Shown here: positions 41,369-45,961 of the stretch, piece after piece
How positions within the stretch are numbered: position 1 is the first letter of the stretch
How the letters are laid out: the number at the start of each line of letters is the position of its first letter
Notes under the pieces: generated by a model
The model's database searches: none
Told to the model about the DNA's origin: nothing
The model's input: the letters and a program-made list of their open reading frames with translations, nothing else
From: Nocardia brasiliensis IFM 10847
Lineage (GTDB): Bacteria > Actinomycetota > Actinomycetes > Mycobacteriales > Mycobacteriaceae
Length of the DNA: 45,961 nt
Direction of reading: 5' to 3'
Assembly: GCF_000710915.1 (NCBI RefSeq)
Contig: NZ_BAUA01000183.1
Location: 1 to 45,961 of the forward strand
Program-made: the position numbers and the translations under genes

Positions 41369-42211
41369 TCATAGATCTGGCCTGTCGGCCATCGGCAGTG
41401 TGGTGGTCGGCGGTGCCGTCCTGTTGCCTAGTGGCCGACGAACACATACCAAGACCGCGGCGAATGTCAGGAGCGCTCCGCCGAGAATCGGGACGATCGG
41501 CGCGCCGTAATCCGGTGTGACTATGGCGGTTACATTGAGCATGGCGTGAAACAGAATCGCGGCCAGGATCCCCCGGCCGGTTCGGTTGTGCAACCAAACG
41601 ATCAGCACTCGCCCGGATACGGTCCCGGCGAACCATCCGGAGATCCACCAGAACCCGTGCCCGACCTGGGCAAGCGGCACCAGATGCCAGACCGCCCAAT
41701 AGATTCCGAGGGCAATCCCCGCCCACACCTGGCCCCAGCGCCGTTGCAGCGGATCGGTCGCGTAGCCCGTCCAGCCCAGTTCCTCACAGGTTGCTGAGAA
41801 CAACGTCGCGATCAGTACGAAAGGCAACGCCGCCAAGGCAATTGGGATGCCCCCGCCGACCGCGTCCAACCCTCGGGCGATCCCATAGGCCGCTATTCCG
41901 GCGGCTACCGGCACGCCCGCCGCCACGAGATACCAAACCTTTTGCGGCGCAGCTGAATAATCGACCGCGCGCCGCAGCAGCGCCCAGACTGCCTTCCTGC
42001 CTTCGTCCCGGCGGACAAGGAACACTGCCGCAAGTACCGGAACCAGGAACATTGCCGCGCTGGCGGGCAATTCCAGCGCACCCACCCGCACACTGTCGAC
42101 GAACGCGCCCAAGACGAAGAACGGCAACGACATCGCGGTGACCAACAACAGGAACAGCATTGGGCGCGGCGCCGACGCGAGTTCAGAATCCACCGCACCA
42201 GCTTGCCGCAT
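41369..42211 (-). CDS. CPBP-family intramembrane metalloprotease (Abi/CAAX type)
   Basis: A 280-aa membrane protein with about eight spans and the CPBP motifs: EELGWTGY (paired glutamates), a His in VWHLVPL, and HAMLNVTA. These form the glutamate/histidine active site of Abi/CAAX-type intramembrane proteases. In bacteria such proteins serve in bacteriocin self-immunity or membrane-protein processing. The start is uncertain: ATG 42211 has only a weak GGGGG upstream, and longer or shorter in-frame starts exist. About 250 bp without a gene separate it from the ParB-like gene. Confidence 0.8.
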   Translation of the reverse strand: MRQAGAVDSELASAPRPMLFLLLVTAMSLPFFVLGAFVDSVRVGALELPASAAMFLVPVLAAVFLVRRDEGRKAVWALLRRAVDYSAAPQKVWYLVAAGVPVAAGIAAYGIARGLDAVGGGIPIALAALPFVLIATLFSATCEELGWTGYATDPLQRRWGQVWAGIALGIYWAVWHLVPLAQVGHGFWWISGWFAGTVSGRVLIVWLHNRTGRGILAAILFHAMLNVTAIVTPDYGAPIVPILGGALLTFAAVLVCVRRPLGNRTAPPTTTLPMADRPDL

Positions 42212-42438
42212 ACGAAAACACGCCGCCCCCAGCCGTTGTGGCAGCATCCGCCCGAACCGAGTTGATCGAGCAGATGTCGAAGTCTTGGGCAAAGAAATTC
42301 GACGTCACCGGCGAGCGTGTCCATGGCATAGTCGGGATGCGTTGACCGACTAGGGACTATAGGGCGCAGACGGCTCCGGGGACCGTCAGCACCGGTTGAT
42401 GTGCTGCGGGTCCCGGAACGCCCAGTGGAGGAGAACCG

Positions 42439-43031
42439 ATGGGTACGCAGCTCACCATCTACAGCGTGAGCCTCGAGAACGTGCAGTCGTGGGTCCGGGA
42501 GCCGGAGTGCTGGAGGAGAGCCGCCGGCGAGCGATCGCCATGGACGCGCAGAACAGGGAAAACGGGTCGCCGTCCGTGGTGGAGGCCGTCGACGACATCT
42601 TCGGTGACCGCCCCAAGAACCCGGATGCCGGGGACGCCTACGCCCGCGTGTGGCAGGACGTGATCGAGTACGGCGAGTCGACCCGCTTCGACCTCGGACC
42701 GCTGCGGTGGGGCGGACGGTTTCTGGAAGAAGCGAGTGCGGAACTCGAGGCCGCCGGAGTGCCCCGGGAACTCACGCCATCGAGTTTCGTCTTCGACAAC
42801 CCCTTCACCAGTACGCCCCAGGCCGACAATGCGCCGGTCGTCGGACATGTGGTGGCCCATCGAGTGCCGGCCTTGCGCGAGGTCTACGGCGCGGTCACCG
42901 TCGGGACGCAGACGGCCGCTCTGGTCGACGTCCTGCTCGACGCTGCGGACGAGACTCTCCACTTCAACGCGTTCGCCCTGAGCTTCGATAAGCCCTGGCC
43001 GCTGCAGGATCTGGTCACCTTCTACGGCTGA
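42439..43031 (+). pseudogene. Frameshifted gene of an actinobacterial unknown-function family (DUF7691-like?)
   Basis: GGAGGAG stands five bases before the ATG at 42439, and the first 19 codons (MGTQLTIYSVSLENVQSWV) read well. Frame quality then collapses into Trp/Arg-rich sequence. A second frame, open from before 42490 to the stop at 43031, continues sensibly (SVVEAVDDIFGDRPK, ESTRFDLGPLRWGG, LQDLVTFYG). A single-base loss around 42490-42520 would join the two into a protein of about 197 aa. The joined architecture recalls DUF7691-type proteins, from memory. Alternatively translation starts inside at the ATG at 42540, which has no good ribosome binding site. Confidence 0.6.
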
Positions 43032-43098
43032 GTGGTAGAGCACCTATGCCTGCCCGCCACCTTGCCGCTGACGAGCCAGGGCTCGTGGATAGCCTTGG

Positions 43099-43398
43099 TC
43101 AGAGGTGATCGTCGGTGAGGGTGAAGGGGTCCTGGCCGGATTTGTAGGCACACCATTCCTGCCAGAGGTTGTCCGGATCGATGTCGCGGTATCCGCGCGA
43201 CTGATTCAACCCTCGTTGCATCGACAGTGGCAGCATCACGGCGGCGGCGTTGTCGCGGGTGTCGAGGAGCTCGGCCTCGGTCAACGCTGCGCCCTTGTCC
43301 TCTTCCCGGCGGAGCAGCACGGCGATCAGCGCGGGAATCGGGGTAGGGACCAAACGATCATCGTCGCGCGTCGCCTGGCCCGGTTGATGGGTGTTCAT
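43099..43398 (-). CDS. Hypothetical 99-aa protein
   Basis: A 99-aa soluble protein, MNTHQPGQAT at the start, with a helical middle (LIAVLLRREEDKGAALTEAE) and an aromatic C-terminal part (LWQEWCAYKSGQDPF). Not recognised. GGA lies upstream of the ATG. It follows the 168-aa gene after about 90 bp on the same strand. Confidence 0.6.
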   Translation of the reverse strand: MNTHQPGQATRDDDRLVPTPIPALIAVLLRREEDKGAALTEAELLDTRDNAAAVMLPLSMQRGLNQSRGYRDIDPDNLWQEWCAYKSGQDPFTLTDDHL

Positions 43399-43491
43399 CG
43401 CAGATCCATTCCGTACGACGGGGCCGTGCTTCGGTCGGGGTTCACTTGCGGGGGTTCACATTTCGTCGAGTCGGCGAAGCGACGGGCATGC

Positions 43492-43998
43492 TCACGACAC
43501 TCCGCCGGTCCCGCGGGACCGTTCGGCTGTCTGAGCCGGGGTGTCGTAGTAGCCAGGGGCGGCCAGTAGCACAGCATTGAAGTAGAACCCCTGCTCCTCC
43601 GCGGGATCGTCATCGGTCTCGAACGGACGCCAAAGGCTGAGCAGGAGATCTGGGGCAACAAATGAGGCGGGATCGTCCTGCGCCGGTTCGATCGAAACGC
43701 GCTGACGCAGCCGTTCGACCACCTCCCGCGCCGGCAGGCCGAATACGTCGACTCCCTGGAAGTGCACGGTATCGGCATCGGTTTCGGGCCGGCCGAGCTC
43801 TACCGCGATTAGGCGATTGTCCCTGCACTCGATGCGCATCATCAAGCCGCTCGGCCGGAAGATGTATTGCCCAGTGCTGTCGGACTCGGATATGTCATCG
43901 GCGTCGCGTAGCGATTGCAAGGCGGCGACGGCGTCCGTGCGGACCATCCCGACGCGCAGTGGGCCGACACCGAGAGGTGGATCCAGCTCGAAATCCAT
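43492..43998 (-). CDS. Hypothetical 168-aa protein
   Basis: A 168-aa soluble, acidic protein beginning MDFELDPPLGVGPLRVGM. The pattern of short strands (YIFRPSGLMMRIEC, RLIAVELGRP) followed by a long helix (REVVERLRQRV) resembles the small immunity-type proteins found scattered near toxin genes, but no toxin is seen here and I cannot name a family. No cysteine cluster, signal or membrane span. Confidence 0.65.
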   Translation of the reverse strand: MDFELDPPLGVGPLRVGMVRTDAVAALQSLRDADDISESDSTGQYIFRPSGLMMRIECRDNRLIAVELGRPETDADTVHFQGVDVFGLPAREVVERLRQRVSIEPAQDDPASFVAPDLLLSLWRPFETDDDPAEEQGFYFNAVLLAAPGYYDTPAQTAERSRGTGGVS

Positions 43999-44170
43999 GC
44001 GTGGATCATTGCAGAGCAGCGCGGAAACCCCACGCCCCCAGTTCGTCCGTCTCCACCGTCGGTTGCGACCGAGAAGATAGATCTGCGGCGCGGGATTCGG
44101 GGGGCAGCGCCACCGCCCCGTTGCCCGATCGCGAAATATGCGTCGTAGCTGTAGCCGACCGGACTGCCTT

Positions 44171-44250
44171 CGCCCTCGCCCGCGACCGGCTCTTCGAAAG
44201 ACGTTCTGCGGGTGCGTGATCCGCTATCGGTGATGAGCGGCGGGACCGTA
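44171..44250 (+). repeat. Direct repeat B (right boundary of the accessory block)
   Basis: Diverged copy of repeat A. It encodes ARDRLFERRSAGA plus stop (the ROK C-terminus without the rest of the gene) and contains the intact 3' end of the minus-strand lipoprotein gene (YGPAAHHR plus stop). Of the four differences within the ROK codons, three are synonymous. Confidence 0.8.
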
Positions 44251-44811
44251 GGTCGGGCTCGGCTGGTCCGGGAAGACGGTGGGGCAGGCGCGGCGCATAC
44301 GGTCCATGGTGGTGTTGAGCGAGGTCAGGGCGGCGCTCACGGCGTCGGCAGCCGGTTGGGCCTGTCGTTCGGCGTCCAACGCCGCGGCGAACTCGGCCAG
44401 CGCGGAGCGCAGTCCGCCGCCCGCGGTGGCGACATCGCGATAGGTGCTGCTGATGAGGGGGGAACCCATGCGATCGACCGCTGGATGGATCGTCGCGGTG
44501 ATCTGGTCGGACAATCGGATGCCCTGGGCGACACGGGACTTCATGTCGGCGAGGTCGCCACGTTGCGCGGCGGGACCGAGGCCGTTGAGCTGATCGGACA
44601 GCGCGCGGAAGGTGTCGCGCAAGCCCGCGACGGCCTGGCCGCCCGCCGCGCAATCCGCGGTGCCGGGATCGGCGACTTTGCGCTCCGTGGCGGCCGACCC
44701 GTGCTCGGAGCACGCGGCAAGCAGTCCCGCGACGAGCAGGAAAAGGACGGCAAGGGCCGCCGCGCCGAGGAAGGTCGTCCCTCGACGCGACGGCCGCCGG
44801 TCACCCGGCAT
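44224..44811 (-). CDS. Hypothetical lipoprotein
   Basis: A 195-aa predicted lipoprotein: basic N-terminus, hydrophobic segment (AALAVLFLLVAGLLA) and lipobox LAAC with Cys34. The mature part is helical (RDTFRALSDQLNGLG, ITATIHPAVDRM) and has two further Cys (ADCAAGG, RRACPTV) that could form a disulfide. Function unknown. The ATG overlaps the preceding gene by 11 bp, so it belongs to the right-edge operon. Its 3' end lies in repeat B. Confidence 0.75.
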   Translation of the reverse strand: MPGDRRPSRRGTTFLGAAALAVLFLLVAGLLAACSEHGSAATERKVADPGTADCAAGGQAVAGLRDTFRALSDQLNGLGPAAQRGDLADMKSRVAQGIRLSDQITATIHPAVDRMGSPLISSTYRDVATAGGGLRSALAEFAAALDAERQAQPAADAVSAALTSLNTTMDRMRRACPTVFPDQPSPTYGPAAHHR

Positions 44812-45085
44812 GGGTCAGCACCGTGAGGATCGCGTTCTGCACGGCAGGCACGAAGGCGAGCGTCGTGATCAACGCCAGCCCGAAACCGGTCTGCGCGTGC
44901 CGGTGCCGATTCCACCACCCGATCGGGGCGGTCCGGGACCGGGTGTTCCACTCGACACCGGCGTCCGCGGTGGCCTCGTTCTGTTCGTAGTAGCCGAACG
45001 TGACCGGTGCGGATCGTACGTCGAGCAGACCACCGAGGGCATCGGTGGCGAGCCCACCCGAGCCGATGTGTCGTGAATCGAACAT
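44801..45085 (-). CDS. Hypothetical 94-aa protein with C-terminal membrane span
   Basis: A 94-aa protein, MFDSRHIGSG at the start, soluble for about 65 residues (FGYYEQNEATADAGVEWNT) and with one hydrophobic segment near the C-terminus (FGLALITTLAFVPAVQNAI). Probably tail-anchored. GAGG lies seven bases before the ATG. It overlaps the lipoprotein gene. Not recognised. Confidence 0.7.
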   Translation of the reverse strand: MFDSRHIGSGGLATDALGGLLDVRSAPVTFGYYEQNEATADAGVEWNTRSRTAPIGWWNRHRHAQTGFGLALITTLAFVPAVQNAILTVLTHAG

Positions 45086-45119
45086 GGTGCCGACCTCTTC
45101 CCACTACTCGTCGCCGCGC

Positions 45120-45650
45120 TCACACGTCGATGCTGGTGCTCCACGGGCGCATCAGCTCGTCATAGACGTCCTGAGTGAAATCGCCTTGCCCCACAAGGTC
45201 GCTCAGCACCGCCGCGGTCACCGCCTGACCGACCACGGTCACCACGCCGATCGAACCGAACGACTCGAGCAGGCCGGTCAGCTCGCCGGGGCCCGCCGCC
45301 GAATTGGGCGCGATCGCTTGGCCCGCGATCATTCCCGCGACCTGTACGTTGCGCGAGCGGCCGAAGGCCTTCGCCGTGGCGGTGGCGATATTGATCGGCA
45401 TACCAGGTGCGGCGGCGTTCGTGCCCTGGCCCAGTCCCGCCAGCAGGCCGGCCAAGCCGCCTTCCAGGCCGAGACCGGTACCGTTGGACAGCGACGAAAC
45501 CTTTTCCTGCACCATCTGTTTCGCCGCCGCGTTGAGCTTCTCGCGTTCGGCCGCGGTCAATTGGCCGGACCGTTCGATGATGCGGACGGCGTCCTGCCAG
45601 CGCGGGCCGTAGAGGTATTCCAGGTGCAGGGTCTGCGTTGTGTGCGTCAT
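45120..45650 (-). CDS. Hypothetical 176-aa Gly/Ala-rich protein
   Basis: A 176-aa protein. The charged helical N-terminal half (YGPRWQDAVRIIERSGQL, REKLNAAAKQMVQEKVS) is followed by a Gly/Ala/Leu-rich middle (GLEGGLAGLLAGLGQG) and a hydrophobic segment (GVVTVVGQAVTAAVLSDLV) before an acidic tail. AAGGAG precedes the ATG at 45650. Second visible gene of the right-edge operon. Not recognised; it may associate with the membrane. Confidence 0.7.
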   Translation of the reverse strand: MTHTTQTLHLEYLYGPRWQDAVRIIERSGQLTAAEREKLNAAAKQMVQEKVSSLSNGTGLGLEGGLAGLLAGLGQGTNAAAPGMPINIATATAKAFGRSRNVQVAGMIAGQAIAPNSAAGPGELTGLLESFGSIGVVTVVGQAVTAAVLSDLVGQGDFTQDVYDELMRPWSTSIDV

Positions 45651-45696
45651 GTCTGACTCTCCTTGTGCTGAATGCGTTGGGACAATGCAGGGTTCG

Positions 45697-45961
45697 TCAC
45701 AGCGAAACGCTGACGAGGTGCGGCGCGCGGTCCCGCGCCACCGCTTCGGCAGCCCCCTTTCCGGAGTAGGGCAGATCGGCGTAGGCGACCGGTGCGGCCG
45801 CGGGTTTCGGAGCTGCCTGCGGTTGGCTGGGCAGCGGGGCGAGCAGTTTTTGCAGCGAAGCGGCCAACTGCTCCAGGGACGGGTCGTCGGGGATGTCATC
45901 GAGGAACTGGCTGCCTGCCGCAGCCGCGCCGCCACCCGAAGCCCCCAGCGGCCCATTGCGA
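45697..45961 (-). CDS. C-terminal part of a hypothetical protein (cut by the window edge)
   Basis: An open frame of 87 codons runs in from the right edge to a stop at 45697. The visible part has a Gly/Ala-rich start, an acidic helix (FLDDIPDDPSLEQLAASL), a Pro/Ala-rich linker (PQAAPKPAAAP) and a conserved-looking end (DLPYSGKGAAEAVARD). The next gene starts 46 bp on, so they are probably cotranscribed. No family recognised. Confidence 0.65.
   Translation of the reverse strand, partial: RNGPLGASGGGAAAAGSQFLDDIPDDPSLEQLAASLQKLLAPLPSQPQAAPKPAAAPVAYADLPYSGKGAAEAVARDRAPHLVSVSL

Larger units (their letters stand above)
38450..44170. mobile_element. Putative accessory island inserted at the ROK/lipoprotein junction
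   Basis: About 5.7 kb between direct repeats A and B. It has visibly lower GC than the flanks, long poorly coding stretches, a frameshifted gene and proteins of unknown function: 38550-39494, a ParB-like-fold protein, a CPBP protease and two small hypothetical proteins. No integrase, transposase or tRNA was found, so the mechanism is open: an old integrative element that has lost its recombinase, or a duplication-mediated insertion. Confidence 0.5.

Noticed and set aside
43662..44219. 185-codon plus-strand frame ending RLFERRSAGA as an intact gene
   Set aside because: Only the last codons resemble the ROK C-terminus; the rest is antisense to the 168-aa gene. I treat the end as repeat B, not as a gene.
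1..45961. tRNA, rRNA, CRISPR array, insertion sequence or integrase
   Set aside because: Looked for cloverleaf ends, regularly spaced repeats and transposase or tyrosine/serine recombinase motifs; none was seen.

Overview
The window reads as chromosome of a mycolic-acid-containing actinomycete, most likely Nocardia or a close relative. This rests on the high GC, GTG/TTG starts, an antigen-85-type mycolyltransferase, a DesA3-type desaturase, an LdtMt2-like L,D-transpeptidase and a LytR-CpsA-Psr protein. No database search was possible, so all family names come from motifs and remembered homologues.

Left part (1-6.4 kb): a tight six-gene minus-strand operon of CoA-ester catabolism (SCP-x-like thiolase, two MaoC-type hydratase subunits, SDR, acyl-CoA ligase, tandem-TetR regulator). 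A 19-bp palindrome lies in front of it. Upstream sits a previously easy-to-miss 55-codon gene with a strong ribosome binding site and a perfect terminator, then a DesA3-like desaturase.

7.7-14.4 kb: a glycerol locus with two complete glycerol kinases. gylR-glpK1 runs leftward and glpF-glpK2-glpD runs rightward. The divergent gap carries two near-identical 17-bp palindromes that I read as GylR/IclR operators.

14.4-32 kb: two methyltransferases, an M24 peptidase-like protein, an SDR/SRPBCC/SnoaL set facing a GlxA-type AraC regulator, a lipoprotein L,D-transpeptidase, a PLP decarboxylase, an HxlR regulator facing a cytochrome P450, an atypical SDR, a 38-aa membrane protein facing an LCP protein, a FUSC membrane protein, an amidase and a zinc-type CDF exporter. 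Many of these starts have a TANNNT -10 box exactly six or seven bases upstream, the signature of leaderless mRNAs.

32.7-38.4 kb: a secreted mycolyltransferase, then a xylose-type ABC importer (binding lipoprotein, single-domain ATPase, permease) divergent from a ROK repressor.

38.45-44.2 kb: a lower-GC accessory block. It holds proteins of unknown function, a ParB-like-fold protein, a CPBP membrane protease and a frameshifted gene. It is bounded by two 80-bp direct repeats (71/80 identical). Each repeat encodes the last codons of the ROK gene and, on the other strand, the last codons of the lipoprotein gene on the far side. The simplest reading is that the block was inserted at the convergent ROK/lipoprotein junction. 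No integrase is visible.

Right edge (44.2-46 kb): four closely spaced minus-strand genes of unknown function, the last cut by the window end.
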